From Catellatospora bangladeshensis (GTDB taxonomy: Bacteria; Actinomycetota; Actinomycetes; Mycobacteriales; Micromonosporaceae), in assembly GCF_016862575.1 (NCBI RefSeq), contig NZ_BONF01000008.1:409781-473780 (forward strand): a stretch of DNA of 64,000 nucleotides. Reading direction: 5' to 3'. Of the stretch, positions 27,232 to 37,133 are shown piece after piece. Below the pieces are notes generated by a model. That model was not told the origin of the DNA. It ran no database searches and worked only from the letters and a program-made list of their open reading frames with translations. How positions within the stretch are numbered: the stretch's first letter is position 1; every line of letters begins with the position of its first letter. The translations under genes were made by a program, and so were the position numbers.

Positions 27232-30200
27232 GCCTCCTGCTCCTTGCCAGACTGGCTTCCGGCCTCGGTGGAGCCCGGAATCACATCATCGTCCTTGTGC
27301 TGGGTGCGGCCGCGCTGCACGCCGCGGTGGTACGCGGAGAGCAGACCCCGCACACCCTCGGGCGTACGGCGCTGCACCGTGGTGGTGCCCTTCTCGACGC
27401 CGCCGGGGACCAGCTGCGCCATCGGCGTCCGCCGGGGCAGACCCGCGGCGGTGGACTCCGACGCGGCCGGGGCGCTGTTGGCCGCGGCGACGGCGCTGGC
27501 CGCGGCCCAGCCGTCGTCGGCAGCCGTCTGCCAGCTGGGCCGGTACGGCGCGGGCACCTCATACCCGGCGGGCGTACGACCCGTCTGCGTGCTCCCCATG
27601 TCCACGTCCCTGCCCGACGAGTCGGTCGCCCCCGTCGTTGTGCCGACCTTCGGTCCACCGTTGCTCCCGGGGACGTTGCGGTCCACGGCGGGGAACTGTG
27701 CGGTGATCGTAGTGTCTTGGGGGACGTTCGCGGGAGGGGCAGTTTTCTCGTCCTGACCAGCCGCATCGACAGCCGTGCGCCGCGTGGAGAACCACGCCGA
27801 CTCCAGCTCCCGGAAGATCGGCAGCTCCATGGTCTCGTCGGCGACCGGGAAGCGCGTGTCCACGACCGGGTACTCGGCCGGGATGCGCGGCATCTCGGCG
27901 GTCATGTCCGGCGTCCGCGGCTCGTCACGGGTGACCGGCGGCCACACCGGCGGCGCGGCCGACGCGGGCACGTCCACCGGCGCCGCCGAGACGGGCGCGG
28001 CGGACACGGGCACCGCCGACACCGGCACGGCCGAGATCGGCATGCCAGGGCTGGCGTACGGGCTGCTGGTGGGCGCCTGCGGCGGGTTGGCGGGCGCGGG
28101 CACGGTCGGCGTGGCCCAGCTCTGCTGGTTCCACGACGGCGTGGCGCGCTCCTCCGGCGGGGACGACGGCTGCCGCGGGATCTGCGGGCCGCCGAAGCCC
28201 TCCGGACGCTCGATCTCACCGTCGACCGGGACGCGCCGCTGCGGCAGCTGCTCGCCGCTGCGCCGGCCCGCCTCGGTGCCGTTGACACCGGTCAGGTCCG
28301 ACCAGGCGGGCATCCCGGCCCGCGAGGGCGGGGTGTTGACCGGCAGCTCGGGCGCGGGCGGTGCGGGCGGGGCGTCGAACAGACGCCCGCCGCCGCTGCT
28401 GCCACTGCCGCCGTTGACCGGGCGGCCGCCGAGACCGGCACCCGAGCCGGACTCCAGCGCCAGCGGGGCGAAGGAGGACGAGCGCTGCGGGGGCGCCGCC
28501 GGGGCCTGCTGCTGCCGGACGCCGGCGACGGCGGTCGCGGGCAGCTCCCGGGACTGGGGCGCGGCACCGCCACGGCCACCGGCGAGGGCCCGCGGCACCA
28601 GGACCGCGGTGGGCAGGGTGACGTCGGCGATGATGCCCCGGTCGGCCGAGAGCCGCAGCTCCACCTTCACGCCGTGGCGTGCGGCGAGCCGCGCGACCAC
28701 GACCAGGCCCATCATCCGGGAGACCGCCACGTCCACCTGCGGCGGGCTGGCGAGCTTCTCGTTGATCTCGGCGAGCATGTCCGGCGAGATGCCGATGCCG
28801 TGGTCCTCGACGTAGAGCACCGAGCGGTCGCCCACCCGGCGGGCCTCGACCATGACGGTCGAGTCCGGCGGCGAGAACGCCGTGGCGTTGTCGAACAGCT
28901 CGGCGATGAGGTGCACCAGGTCGTTGACCGCGTGCGCGGCGACCTCGATGTCACGGTCGATGACGCCGAACTCGATGCGGGTGTAGTGCTCGACCTCGGA
29001 CTGGGCGGCGCGGAGCACGTCCAGCAGGGCGGCCGGCTCACGCTGCACACGGGTCGAGTCGGCACCGGCGAGCACCAGGAGGTTCTCGTCGTTACGCCGC
29101 ATTCGGGTGGCGAGGTGGTCCAGCTGGAACAGCTCGGCCAGCCGGTCCGGGTCCTCCTCGCCGCGCTCCAGCCGGTCCAGGTGACCGATGAGGCGGTCGA
29201 CCAGGATCTGGGAACGGCGGGCGAGGTTGACGAACATCGTCGCGACGGAGGACCGCAGGGCGGCCTGCTCGGCGGCGGTGCGGACGGCCTCCAGGTGGAC
29301 CGCGTTGAACGCCTCGGTCACCTGGCCGAACTCGTCCTTGCTGCGCACCGGCAGCGGCTCGGCGATCTGGTTGGCCACCTGCACCGGCGACAGCTGCGAG
29401 GACAGCGCCGGATCGCGCAGCCGGGCGACCGCCTGGGGCAGGCCGTACTGGGCGATGCTGAGCGCGCCGTGGCGCAGCTCGCGCAGCGACCGGGCCATCG
29501 AGCGGGCCACGAGCCAGGCGAAGAGGATCGCCAGCAGCAGCATGCCGAGCAGCAGACCGGTCTGCACGAGCACCTGCTGGGTGACCTCGTCACGCAGGTC
29601 GCTCGCGGTGGTCTCGACCTGCGAGTCGAGCTGCTGCTCGACCTTGCGCAGCAGGGCGCCGTGGTCGCGGACCGCCTGGTCCCACTCGCCGATGGAGAAG
29701 TTCAGCGCGCCGAGCGAGTCGCTGGTGAGCGCCTCGAGCTCGCCCTGGAACTTGACCGACTTCCGGAGCACCGGGCCGGTGACCTGGCTCTTGTAGAGGT
29801 CGACGTCGGCGGGGCTGGCGACCGACTCGAACGCCTGCTGCGCCTGCTGCTGACCGGTCAGGGTGGCGATGAAGTCACGGCGCAGACCGGCGTTCAGCTC
29901 GTTGAGCATGTACGCCCGGTGCACGATGACGCGCTCCTCGGACAGGTACTTCTTCGACGTCGCGATGGCGCTGGCCGCGCGCAGGCCGTCACCGAGGTCG
30001 CCACTACCGGCGATCTGGGCGGCGCGGTCGCGGATCTGCAGCAGGTTGTCGATCAGCACCTGGTAGCGGATCGCGGCGTCGGACTGCCGGATCTTCTTGT
30101 CCTTCACCTGCTCGCGCACGGACGGCAGGCTGGCGAGGCTGGTGTCGATCTGCTCCAGCAGGTCACGCAGGCTGTCGTCGGCGTCGACCAGCGCGCCGCG

Positions 30201-30557
30201 CTGCTGCGAGTACGGCCGCTTCGCCTCGTCGACCAGCTTGCCGGCCACCTCGTAGGAGGCGGCGGGGGTGTTCGGGGCGCCGAGCAGCATCACCGCCGCG
30301 GCCCGCTCGTTCTGCAGGTCGTCGACGAGTGCGCCGGACTCCTTGACGAGTACGGAAAGAATTCGCGTGCGATCGGCGCTCGTGGCCGTATCGAGGTTGT
30401 CCAACAGACCGTTGGTACCAACGACGATCGTGGCCAGGGTCGGGACGATCATGATCAGGCCCAGCTTGGACCAGATGGGCATGTCCCGTAGCCGGCTAAC
30501 CGGCCGCCGGAGACGCGAAAGGACCGCGTTGTTCTGCGTTCCTGGCCGCTTGCTCAC
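27228..30557 (-). CDS. cvnA: Conservon sensor histidine kinase CvnA with nitrate/nitrite-sensing domain
   Basis: About 1109 residues from the GTG at 30557, which has GGAGGG upstream. Order: basic N-terminus, membrane helix ([16 protein letters not shown]), outside NIT-type helical sensor (about 45-310), second membrane helix ([19 protein letters not shown]), HAMP-like segment, dimerisation helices with [19 protein letters not shown], and HATPase ([31 protein letters not shown]). A proline-rich tail of about 400 residues follows and ends with [16 protein letters not shown] and a basic YHRGVQRGR motif. The tail motifs recur in the protein encoded at 21576. No response regulator gene is adjacent, as usual for conservons, which signal through CvnB-C-D. 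Confidence 0.94.
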   Translation of the reverse strand: MSKRPGTQNNAVLSRLRRPVSRLRDMPIWSKLGLIMIVPTLATIVVGTNGLLDNLDTATSADRTRILSVLVKESGALVDDLQNERAAAVMLLGAPNTPAASYEVAGKLVDEAKRPYSQQRGALVDADDSLRDLLEQIDTSLASLPSVREQVKDKKIRQSDAAIRYQVLIDNLLQIRDRAAQIAGSGDLGDGLRAASAIATSKKYLSEERVIVHRAYMLNELNAGLRRDFIATLTGQQQAQQAFESVASPADVDLYKSQVTGPVLRKSVKFQGELEALTSDSLGALNFSIGEWDQAVRDHGALLRKVEQQLDSQVETTASDLRDEVTQQVLVQTGLLLGMLLLAILFAWLVARSMARSLRELRHGALSIAQYGLPQAVARLRDPALSSQLSPVQVANQIAEPLPVRSKDEFGQVTEAFNAVHLEAVRTAAEQAALRSSVATMFVNLARRSQILVDRLIGHLDRLERGEEDPDRLAELFQLDHLATRMRRNDENLLVLAGADSTRVQREPAALLDVLRAAQSEVEHYTRIEFGVIDRDIEVAAHAVNDLVHLIAELFDNATAFSPPDSTVMVEARRVGDRSVLYVEDHGIGISPDMLAEINEKLASPPQVDVAVSRMMGLVVVARLAARHGVKVELRLSADRGIIADVTLPTAVLVPRALAGGRGGAAPQSRELPATAVAGVRQQQAPAAPPQRSSSFAPLALESGSGAGLGGRPVNGGSGSSGGGRLFDAPPAPPAPELPVNTPPSRAGMPAWSDLTGVNGTEAGRRSGEQLPQRRVPVDGEIERPEGFGGPQIPRQPSSPPEERATPSWNQQSWATPTVPAPANPPQAPTSSPYASPGMPISAVPVSAVPVSAAPVSAAPVDVPASAAPPVWPPVTRDEPRTPDMTAEMPRIPAEYPVVDTRFPVADETMELPIFRELESAWFSTRRTAVDAAGQDEKTAPPANVPQDTTITAQFPAVDRNVPGSNGGPKVGTTTGATDSSGRDVDMGSTQTGRTPAGYEVPAPYRPSWQTAADDGWAAASAVAAANSAPAASESTAAGLPRRTPMAQLVPGGVEKGTTTVQRRTPEGVRGLLSAYHRGVQRGRTQHKDDDVIPGSTEAGSQSGKEQEA

Positions 30558-30734
30558 GTCACCGCCCTCCTGTCGGTACCACCATCGAATCCCGCCGCGG
30601 CGGATTGGCGCGGGGGTCGCGCCGGGCACCGTACACAGTCCGTCCCGGCGAGCTTAGGGGCGGACCCCCGAGATTCCATCACGCCCGGTGAAAAGAGGAA
30701 AGCCCAGGCTGCCTGGAATCCGACACCGGATGGG

Positions 30735-31403
30735 ATGCTCATGCAGGCCAACCACACAGTTCAGCCCGCAGTTTCCTTGGAGTCACGCAAGGTGAGCGTC
30801 CAGATTGCCCGAGTTGTTCTACTTGCCGGCCCTTCCGGATCCGGCAAATCGTACGTCGCCGGACAGACCGGACTGCCGGTCTTGTGCCTCGACGATTTTT
30901 ACAAGGAAGGGACCGATCTGACACTCCCCCGAGTGAACGAGATGGTCGACTGGGAGTCCCCTCTTTCGTGGGACTTCGACGCCGCTATGACAGCCGTCAC
31001 ACAGCTGGCCGAGACGGGCCGGACTTCGGTCCCCGTGTACGACATCAGCCTCAGCGCCCGGATCGGCGAGCGGACGTTCGACCTGGCCGGGGCCCCGCTC
31101 TTCTTCGCCGAGGGCATCTTCGCCGCCGAGCTCGTCGAGGCCTGCGAGAAGGCCGGCGTGCTGGCCGACGCGCTCGCCCTGCGCCGCCCGCGCACGATCA
31201 CCTTCGCCCGGCGCCTGGTGCGCGACCTGGCCGAACACCGCAAGCCGCCGATGGTGCTGGTGCGCCGCGGCCTGCGCCTGTGGCGGGAGGACCCGCTGGT
31301 GCTGGGCCGGCAGAGCGCCCTCGGCTGCCGGCCCACCTCCGCCGCGGCGCTTCAGCGCCGGGCCCGCACGCTGCTCAGAGCAGCTTCGCGTAAGCCGGTT
31401 TGA
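30735..31403 (+). CDS. Uridine kinase-like P-loop kinase
   Basis: 222 residues. Walker A is [18 protein letters not shown] (about 28-45), then [17 protein letters not shown] and [10 protein letters not shown], as in the actinobacterial uridine kinase family. It would phosphorylate uridine or cytidine, matching the nearby nucleoside genes; some relatives act on other substrates. Start is uncertain: ATG at 30735 or 30741, no clear Shine-Dalgarno. The last 29 bases overlap the 3' end of the convergent add gene, so the two stop codons lie inside each other's coding sequence. Confidence 0.83.
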   Translation: MLMQANHTVQPAVSLESRKVSVQIARVVLLAGPSGSGKSYVAGQTGLPVLCLDDFYKEGTDLTLPRVNEMVDWESPLSWDFDAAMTAVTQLAETGRTSVPVYDISLSARIGERTFDLAGAPLFFAEGIFAAELVEACEKAGVLADALALRRPRTITFARRLVRDLAEHRKPPMVLVRRGLRLWREDPLVLGRQSALGCRPTSAAALQRRARTLLRAASRKPV

Positions 31404-32448
31404 TCACCTCGTTGATGATCGAGAGGCGCTCGTCGAACGGGATGAACGCGCTCTTCATCGCGTTGATCGTGAACCACTGCAGCTCGGCCCAGCCCCAGCC
31501 GAACGCCTCCACCAGCAGCGCCATCTCCCGCGACATCGAGGTGCCGCTCATCAGCCGGTTGTCGGTGTTCACCGTCACCCGGAAGCGCAGGTCGCGCAGC
31601 AGCCCGATCGGGTGCTCGGCGATCGACGCGGCCGCGCCGGTCTGCACGTTCGACGACGGGCACAGCTCCAGGGGGATGCGCTTGTCCCGGACGTAGCCGG
31701 CCAGGCGGCCCAGCGCGCCGGTGCCCGGCTCGATGTCGTCCACGATGCGCACGCCGTGGCCGAGCCGGTCGGCCCCGCACCACTGGATCGCCTGCCAGAT
31801 CGAGGGCAGCCCGAACGCCTCGCCCGCGTGGATGGTGAAGTGGAAGTTCTCCCGCTGGAGGTACTCGAACGCGTCCAGGTGCCGGGTGGGCGGGTAGCCC
31901 GCCTCGGCGCCCGCGATGTCGAAGCCGACCACGCCCGCGTCGCGGTACGCCACGGACAGCTCGGCGATCTCCATCGAGCGGGCGGCGTGGCGCATCGCGG
32001 TGAGCAGCGTGCCGACCCGGATCGGGGTGCCCGCCTCGGCGGCCAGCGCGCTGCCCTCGGCGAACCCGGCCAGCACCGCCTCCACCACCTCGGGCAGCGT
32101 CAGCCCGGCCGTGAGGTGCTGCTCGGGCGCGTAGCGGACCTCGGCGTACACCACGCCGTCGGCGGCCAGGTCCAGCGCGCACTCGCGGGCCACCCGGCGC
32201 AGCGCGGGCGCGGTCTGCATGACCGCCACCGTGTGCGCGAACGTCTCCAGGTACCGCTCCAGCGACCCGCTGTCGGCCGCGGAGACGAACCACTCCCCCA
32301 GCTCGCCCGGATCGGTGGCGGGCAGCCGGTGCCCGATCTCGGCCGCCAGCTCCACGATCGTCGCCGGGCGCAGGCCCCCGTCAAGGTGGTCGTGCAGCAG
32401 CGCCTTCGGCGCCTTCACGATCTCGTCATAGGTCGGAGTCACATGCAC
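31375..32448 (-). CDS. add: Adenosine deaminase
   Basis: About 357 residues. Deaminates adenosine and deoxyadenosine to (deoxy)inosine in purine salvage. The zinc motif HDHLDGG opens the barrel, and HAGEAFG, HGVRI and [15 protein letters not shown] supply the remaining zinc ligands and the catalytic glutamate and aspartate. GTG at 32448 is used, with GGA 8 bases upstream; GTG at 32442 and TTG at 32451 are alternatives. The gene is divergent from the methyltransferase gene with only about 13 bases between start codons, so its promoter must lie inside that gene. It converges on the uridine kinase gene with a 29-base overlap. Confidence 0.96.
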   Translation of the reverse strand: MHVTPTYDEIVKAPKALLHDHLDGGLRPATIVELAAEIGHRLPATDPGELGEWFVSAADSGSLERYLETFAHTVAVMQTAPALRRVARECALDLAADGVVYAEVRYAPEQHLTAGLTLPEVVEAVLAGFAEGSALAAEAGTPIRVGTLLTAMRHAARSMEIAELSVAYRDAGVVGFDIAGAEAGYPPTRHLDAFEYLQRENFHFTIHAGEAFGLPSIWQAIQWCGADRLGHGVRIVDDIEPGTGALGRLAGYVRDKRIPLELCPSSNVQTGAAASIAEHPIGLLRDLRFRVTVNTDNRLMSGTSMSREMALLVEAFGWGWAELQWFTINAMKSAFIPFDERLSIINEVIKPAYAKLL

Positions 32449-32461
32449 CAAGATATTCCGT

Positions 32462-33331
32462 GTGCTCACCGCCGCCATGATTGACGCACTGCGCTGCCCC
32501 CTCTGCGCGTCGCCCCTCACCCGAGCCGACGCCACCCTCCGCTGCCCCCAGAACCACACCTTCGACCTGAACAAACACGGCTACCTGCACCTAGGCACCG
32601 GCCGCCGCCTCCCCGAAGGCGACACCCCCGCCATGGTCGAAGCCCGCACCCGCTTCCTCACCACCGCCCACTACCACCCCCTAGCCACCGCCCTGGCCAC
32701 CATCTGCGTTGATCATGAACTTAAGGACGTGGCCGACGGCGTGTCGCCGCCCCGGGACCGTGATCAACAGGCCGGAGGCGGCCCGCTGGTGGTGGACCTG
32801 GGGGCGGGGACGGGGTATTACCTGGCGGGGGTGCTGGAGGCGGTGCCCTCGGCGGAGGGGCTGGCGTTCGATGTGAGCAAGGCGGCGCTGCGGCGGGCCG
32901 CCAAGGCGCATCCGCGGGCGGGTGCGGTGCTGGCCGACACCTGGAGCACCCTGCCGCTCGCGGACGGGTGTGTGGATCTGCTGCTGAACGTGTTCGCGCC
33001 GCGCAACGGCGCGCAGATGCACCGGGTGCTGCGGCCGGACGGGCTGCTGGTCGTGGTCACCCCGACCGGGCGGCACTTGGGCGAGCTGCGCGAACGCCTC
33101 GGCCTGCTGTCCGTCGACCCGGCCAAGGCGGACCGGCTCGCGCAGGAGCTGCGTGACTTCGACCCGGCCGGCGAGCGCGTACTGGAATGGCCGCTGGCAC
33201 TGTCCGAGGCGGAGGCCGAGGACCTGATCGCCATGGGCCCCAACGCGTTCCACGAGAGGGCCCACGCCACCGGGCCGGTCACCTGCACGGCGTCCGTCCG
33301 GATCGGCCTGTACCGGCCGCGCCCGGCATAA
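32462..33331 (+). CDS. RlmA-type 23S rRNA (guanine-N1)-methyltransferase-like protein
   Basis: 289 residues from GTG (ATG at 32477 also possible). An N-terminal zinc finger (RCPLCASPL and [19 protein letters not shown]) and SAM motif [13 protein letters not shown] match the RlmA/TlrB family, which methylates a guanine in helix 35 of 23S rRNA; in some species this gives macrolide resistance. [20 protein letters not shown] corresponds to the usual motif IV-V region. Between helix [10 protein letters not shown] and motif I lies an extra stretch of about 21 residues ([20 protein letters not shown]) encoded by a family B palindrome. The insertion keeps the frame open, so the enzyme may still work. 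Confidence 0.87.
   Translation: MLTAAMIDALRCPLCASPLTRADATLRCPQNHTFDLNKHGYLHLGTGRRLPEGDTPAMVEARTRFLTTAHYHPLATALATICVDHELKDVADGVSPPRDRDQQAGGGPLVVDLGAGTGYYLAGVLEAVPSAEGLAFDVSKAALRRAAKAHPRAGAVLADTWSTLPLADGCVDLLLNVFAPRNGAQMHRVLRPDGLLVVVTPTGRHLGELRERLGLLSVDPAKADRLAQELRDFDPAGERVLEWPLALSEAEAEDLIAMGPNAFHERAHATGPVTCTASVRIGLYRPRPA
32708..32768. repeat. Palindrome family B, copy 3, inside a reading frame
   Basis: Starts GTTGATCATGAACTTAAGG, contains the family core GACGGCGTGTCG, ends GTGATCAAC. Only the outer 8 bp still pair. It is the only palindrome in this window embedded in a recognisable protein-coding gene, where it adds about 20 residues in frame. Confidence 0.88.
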
Positions 33332-33343
33332 CCGGCGCGGCCG

Positions 33344-34030
33344 TCACACGGAGAGGTCGACCTCTTCCCAGCCGCCGGGCGGCTCGTGGAACTCGCCGAC
33401 GAAGACGGTGGCCCACTCCAGCGCCCAGCGCCGCTGGCCGATCGCGTTGGCGTTCAGCTCGCCGGGGCAGGGCAGGCCCTGCCGCTCCAGCTCCTGGAAC
33501 GACCAGTCCAGGCAGTAGTGCAGGTCGAGCGCCGCGGCGACGACCGTGGGGTCGCGCGGAGCCGCCAGGATGCGGGCCCGCCAGGCCTCGAAGCTCTCGC
33601 CGCCGAGCAGGTCGGGCATCTGCTCCAGCACCCGCGGCGGGGCCGCCAGCGGGTCGAGGGTCTTGCTGATGCCCAGCACCCAGGCCAGCCCGGACAGCGC
33701 GTCCAGGTGCAGGATGAACGACTGCCGGTCGCCGACCTCCTCGGAGATGAAGGCCCACTCCGGCTCGGTGACGTCGGGGATGAGCCGGTTGCCGTCGAGC
33801 CACTTCTCGGCCGCCTCGGGCGGCATGCCGAAGCAGCGTTCCAGCAGCACGTGCAGGATGGCCACGCGGGCCTCCAGCTCCCCGGTCGGGCGCAGCTCCA
33901 CCGCGTCCGAGGGCTCCCAGACCAGGGGGTACGTGTCGGGAGGCAGCGGTACGCCCAGCCGCGTCAGCTCCTGGAAGCTGGCCGCGCGCACGGCGAGGGG
34001 GTCCGGTGCGGGCACGGCCACGCCGGTCAC
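33344..34030 (-). CDS. DUF4272-domain protein
   Basis: About 228 residues from a GTG that shares GTGA (34027-34030) with the deoA stop, so it is translationally coupled to deoA. The sequence (VRAASFQELTRLGVPLPPDTYPL, RVAILHVLLERCFGMPPE, GLAWVLGISKTLDP) fits DUF4272, a cytoplasmic family of unknown function. It is the last gene of the nucleoside operon. The coupling suggests a role with DeoA or sugar-phosphate handling, but nothing in the sequence shows it. Confidence 0.85.
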   Translation of the reverse strand: MTGVAVPAPDPLAVRAASFQELTRLGVPLPPDTYPLVWEPSDAVELRPTGELEARVAILHVLLERCFGMPPEAAEKWLDGNRLIPDVTEPEWAFISEEVGDRQSFILHLDALSGLAWVLGISKTLDPLAAPPRVLEQMPDLLGGESFEAWRARILAAPRDPTVVAAALDLHYCLDWSFQELERQGLPCPGELNANAIGQRRWALEWATVFVGEFHEPPGGWEEVDLSV

Positions 34031-35304
34031 CCGATCCGGTCGATGATCAGCGGACGCACCGGCGCGGGGCCGTCGGCGATGGTCACCGCGGACGCGGCGT
34101 CCACCTTGGCCACCGCCATCCGGGACGTGTCGTCGGCGCGCAGCTCGTAGAGCACGTCGCCCGCGCTGACCCGGTCGCCGGGGCGCTTGTGCAGCACCAC
34201 GCCCGCGGCGGCGCTGACCGGGTCCTCCTTGCGGGCCCGGCCGGCGCCGAGCCGCCAGGCGGCCAGCCCGATGCCGAGCGCGTCGACCGCGGCGACCGTG
34301 CCGGTGCGCTCGGCCCGCACCTGCTCGATCTCGTTGGCGACGGGCAGCGGGGCGTCGGGGTCGCCGCCCTGGGCGCGGATCATCGCCCGCCACGAGTCCA
34401 TGGCGCGGCCGTCGTGCAGCGCGTCGGCGGGGTCGACGTCGTCGAGCCCCGCCGCCGACAGCATCTCGCGGGCCAGCGCCAGGGTCAGCTCGACCACGTC
34501 GGCGGGGCCGCCGCCGGACAGCACGTCCAGCGACTCCTGGACCTCGACCGCGTTGCCGATCGCCAGGCCGAGCGGGGTGTTCATGTCGGTGAGCAGCGCG
34601 ACCGTGTCGACGCCGTGCGCCCGGCCCAGCTCCACCATGGTGCGGGCCAGCTCACGGGCGTCGTCGACGGACTTCATGAAGGCACCCGTGCCGACCTTCA
34701 CGTCGAGCACCAGCGCACCGGTGCCCTCCGCGATCTTCTTGCTCATGATCGAGCTGGCGATCAGCGGGATGGCCTCGACGGTGCCGGTGACGTCGCGCAG
34801 CGCGTACAGCTTGCGGTCGGCCGGGGCGAGACCCTCGCCGGCCTGGCAGATCACCGCGCCGACGTCGCGCAGCTGCGCGATGAACTCCTCGTTGCTGAGC
34901 GCGGCGCGCCAGCCCGGGATCGACTCCAGCTTGTCCAGCGTGCCGCCGGTGTGGCCGAGGCCCCGGCCGGACAGCTGCGGCACCGCCGCGCCGCAGGCGG
35001 CCACCAGCGGGGTCAGCGGCAGCGTGATCTTGTCGCCGACGCCGCCGGTGGAGTGCTTGTCCACGGTCGGCCGGGAGACCTTCGACAGGTCCAGCCGCTC
35101 CCCGGAGGAGATCATCGCGGCGGTCCAGCGGGCGATCTCGGCGTCGGTCATGCCGCGGATCAGGATCGCCATGGCCAGCGCCGACATCTGCTCGTCGGCG
35201 ACGTGCCCGCGGGTGTACGCGTCGACCACCCAGTCGATCTGCTCGTCCGACAGCACCGCGCCGTCGCGCTTGGCCCGGATCACGTCGACAGCCGCGAAAC
35301 TCAT
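34027..35304 (-). CDS. deoA: Thymidine phosphorylase
   Basis: 425 residues. Cleaves thymidine and deoxyuridine with phosphate to base and 2-deoxyribose-1-phosphate. The family signature is SGRGLGHTGGTLDKLESIPG (about 112-131); phosphate loop KHSTGGVGDKITL and DVKVGTGAFMKS are intact. The C-terminal domain (PVSAAAGVVLHKRPGDRVSAGD in parts) is complete. It follows cdd by 49 bases and overlaps the DUF4272 gene, so it is within the BMP-ABC-cdd operon. Its product would feed a phosphomutase and DeoC. Confidence 0.97.
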   Translation of the reverse strand: MSFAAVDVIRAKRDGAVLSDEQIDWVVDAYTRGHVADEQMSALAMAILIRGMTDAEIARWTAAMISSGERLDLSKVSRPTVDKHSTGGVGDKITLPLTPLVAACGAAVPQLSGRGLGHTGGTLDKLESIPGWRAALSNEEFIAQLRDVGAVICQAGEGLAPADRKLYALRDVTGTVEAIPLIASSIMSKKIAEGTGALVLDVKVGTGAFMKSVDDARELARTMVELGRAHGVDTVALLTDMNTPLGLAIGNAVEVQESLDVLSGGGPADVVELTLALAREMLSAAGLDDVDPADALHDGRAMDSWRAMIRAQGGDPDAPLPVANEIEQVRAERTGTVAAVDALGIGLAAWRLGAGRARKEDPVSAAAGVVLHKRPGDRVSAGDVLYELRADDTSRMAVAKVDAASAVTIADGPAPVRPLIIDRIG

Positions 35305-35353
35305 GCCCTCGCCCTATTCCGCCCGGCAGCGCCGGGTCCGCTCAACTTCGATC

Positions 35354-35761
35354 TCAAGCTACGGCTCCGTTGACCGCTTCCAGCTCGGCCAGGCCGAAAC
35401 CGTGCGGCAGCAGCTCGGCCATCGTCAGCACGCCGCCGGGCGCGTCGATCTGCATGCGCGGCCCGCCCTGCTCCCACAGGAGCTGGCGGCACCGGCCGCA
35501 CGGCAGCAGCGGGTCGCCGTCGGCGTTCACGCAGGCCATCGCGACCAGCCGGCCGCCGCCGGTGGCGTGCAGCTGGGACACCATGCCGCACTCGGCGCAC
35601 AGCACGACGCCGTACGCCGCGTTCTCGACGTTGCAGCCGACCACGATGCGGCCGTCGTCGACCAGGCCCGCGGCCCCGACCGGGAACTTCGAGTACGGCG
35701 CGTACGCCCGGTGCATCACCCGCACCGCCTCTTCGCGCAGCTTCTCCCAGTCGACGTCCAT
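35354..35761 (-). CDS. cdd: Cytidine deaminase
   Basis: 135 residues, the small tetrameric class. Converts (deoxy)cytidine to (deoxy)uridine. The zinc site has three cysteines (LCAECGM and PCGRCRQ) with the catalytic glutamate in CAE; the substrate asparagine/glutamate motif is GCNVENAAYG. The ATG at 35761 has GGAGAGG upstream. It comes 94 bases after the second nucleoside permease and before deoA, so its uridine products pass directly to downstream steps. Confidence 0.96.
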   Translation of the reverse strand: MDVDWEKLREEAVRVMHRAYAPYSKFPVGAAGLVDDGRIVVGCNVENAAYGVVLCAECGMVSQLHATGGGRLVAMACVNADGDPLLPCGRCRQLLWEQGGPRMQIDAPGGVLTMAELLPHGFGLAELEAVNGAVA

Positions 35762-35855
35762 GACGGCCTCTCCTTCTGTTCCGCCCGGCCTCGCAGGGGG
35801 CACCGGTGACCGGCGCCCCCGCAAGATCGGACCATTCACATTACGCGCCCGCAGG

Positions 35856-37133
35856 TCAGCCCTTGATGTACGGCTTGCCGTCGGCCGCGGGGGCGCGCAC
35901 GCGTCCCACCAGGCCCGCCACCGCGAAGATGGTCGCGACGTACGGCAGCATGCTCAGGAACTGGCTCGGGATGGGGCTGCTGATGCTGTTCAGGAAGCCG
36001 GTCAGCGCGCCGAAGAAGCCGAAGAACAGCGACGCGAAGAACGCCCCGACCGGGTGCCACCGGCCGAAGATCATGGCCGCCAGCGCGATGAAGCCCGCGC
36101 CGCTGACCATGTACTTGCTGAACCCGGTGGTGGACAGCATCGAGAAGTACGCGCCGCCGAAGCCGGCCACCAGGCCCGCGAGCAGCACGTTCAGGTAGCG
36201 CAGCCCGAGCACCCGGATGCCGACCGTGTCCGCCGCGGCCGGGTGCTCGCCGACCGCCCGGGTCCGCAGGCCCCAGCGGGTGCGGAACAGCGCGATGGTC
36301 ACCACCGCGACCGCGATCAGCGAGCCGTAGCTGAAGATGTTGCCGTTGAACAGCGCCGGGCCCAGGATCGGGATCTCCGAGAGGACCGGGATCGGCCAGC
36401 TCGGCACCTTGCCCGGGAAGTTGTACGCGTCCGTGTCCGGCCGCATCACCTGCTCGTAGAAGAAGGCCGTCAGGCCGCCCGCGAACACGTTCAGCACGAT
36501 GCCGACCACGACCTGGTCCACCAGGTAGCGGATGGCGAAGACGGCCAGGATGGCCGACAGCAGCAGGCCGCCCACGGCCGCGGCCAGCAGGCCGAGCCAG
36601 AAGCTGCCGGTGACCGTGCCGAACAGCGCGCCGAAGAACGCGCCGGTGAGCAGCTGGCCCTCGATCGCGACGTTGACCACGCCGCTGCGCTCGCACAGCA
36701 CGCCGCCGAGCGAGCCGAAGATGAGCGGGATCGCCGCGGTGAAGGTGGCCGCGGCGATGAAGCCGAGCGGCATGGTGTGCGACACCGGCGACACCGACAT
36801 CTGCCAGCACAGCGCGGAGATGATGAAGCCCATCAGCGCGACGCCGGTCAGGATGCCGAAGTGGCGCCCGGTGAACAGCAGCACCAGGCCCGCGACCAGC
36901 GCGACCAGGCCGAAGAAGATCGCGCCGACGTTGCCCGGGATGTCGAACCCGGCGCCCTGCACCGTCTCGCCGAGCGCGAACCGCGCGTTCTCCGACGAGG
37001 CCAGCGCCCCGAACAGGATCGTGGCGAGCAGGCCCAGGCCGGTCATCACCGCGCCGGTCTTGCGGGCCCGGGTCCAGTACGCCTCCGGCACCGCCAGCTC
37101 GGCATCCATGGTGGAGGTGGTCACGGCGCTCAT
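35856..37133 (-). CDS. Nucleoside ABC transporter permease 2 (BMP-type system)
   Basis: 425 residues, about ten hydrophobic helices. The conserved core ERSGVVNVAIEGQLLTGAFFGAL (in parts) and the later GLRTRAVGEHPAAADTVGI place it in the RbsC/BMP permease family used for nucleoside import (NupQ/YufQ type). The ATG at 37133 overlaps the stop of permease 1 (ATGA, 37130-37133). Together with permease 1 it forms the membrane channel. Confidence 0.93.
   Translation of the reverse strand: MSAVTTSTMDAELAVPEAYWTRARKTGAVMTGLGLLATILFGALASSENARFALGETVQGAGFDIPGNVGAIFFGLVALVAGLVLLFTGRHFGILTGVALMGFIISALCWQMSVSPVSHTMPLGFIAAATFTAAIPLIFGSLGGVLCERSGVVNVAIEGQLLTGAFFGALFGTVTGSFWLGLLAAAVGGLLLSAILAVFAIRYLVDQVVVGIVLNVFAGGLTAFFYEQVMRPDTDAYNFPGKVPSWPIPVLSEIPILGPALFNGNIFSYGSLIAVAVVTIALFRTRWGLRTRAVGEHPAAADTVGIRVLGLRYLNVLLAGLVAGFGGAYFSMLSTTGFSKYMVSGAGFIALAAMIFGRWHPVGAFFASLFFGFFGALTGFLNSISSPIPSQFLSMLPYVATIFAVAGLVGRVRAPAADGKPYIKG

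Noticed and set aside
27297..30491. Very long open frame opposite cvnA (1064 codons)
   Set aside because: Its translation is low-complexity (Arg/Gly/Val/Leu/Asp-rich) and exactly mirrors the well-supported CvnA gene; long antisense frames are expected at this GC content.
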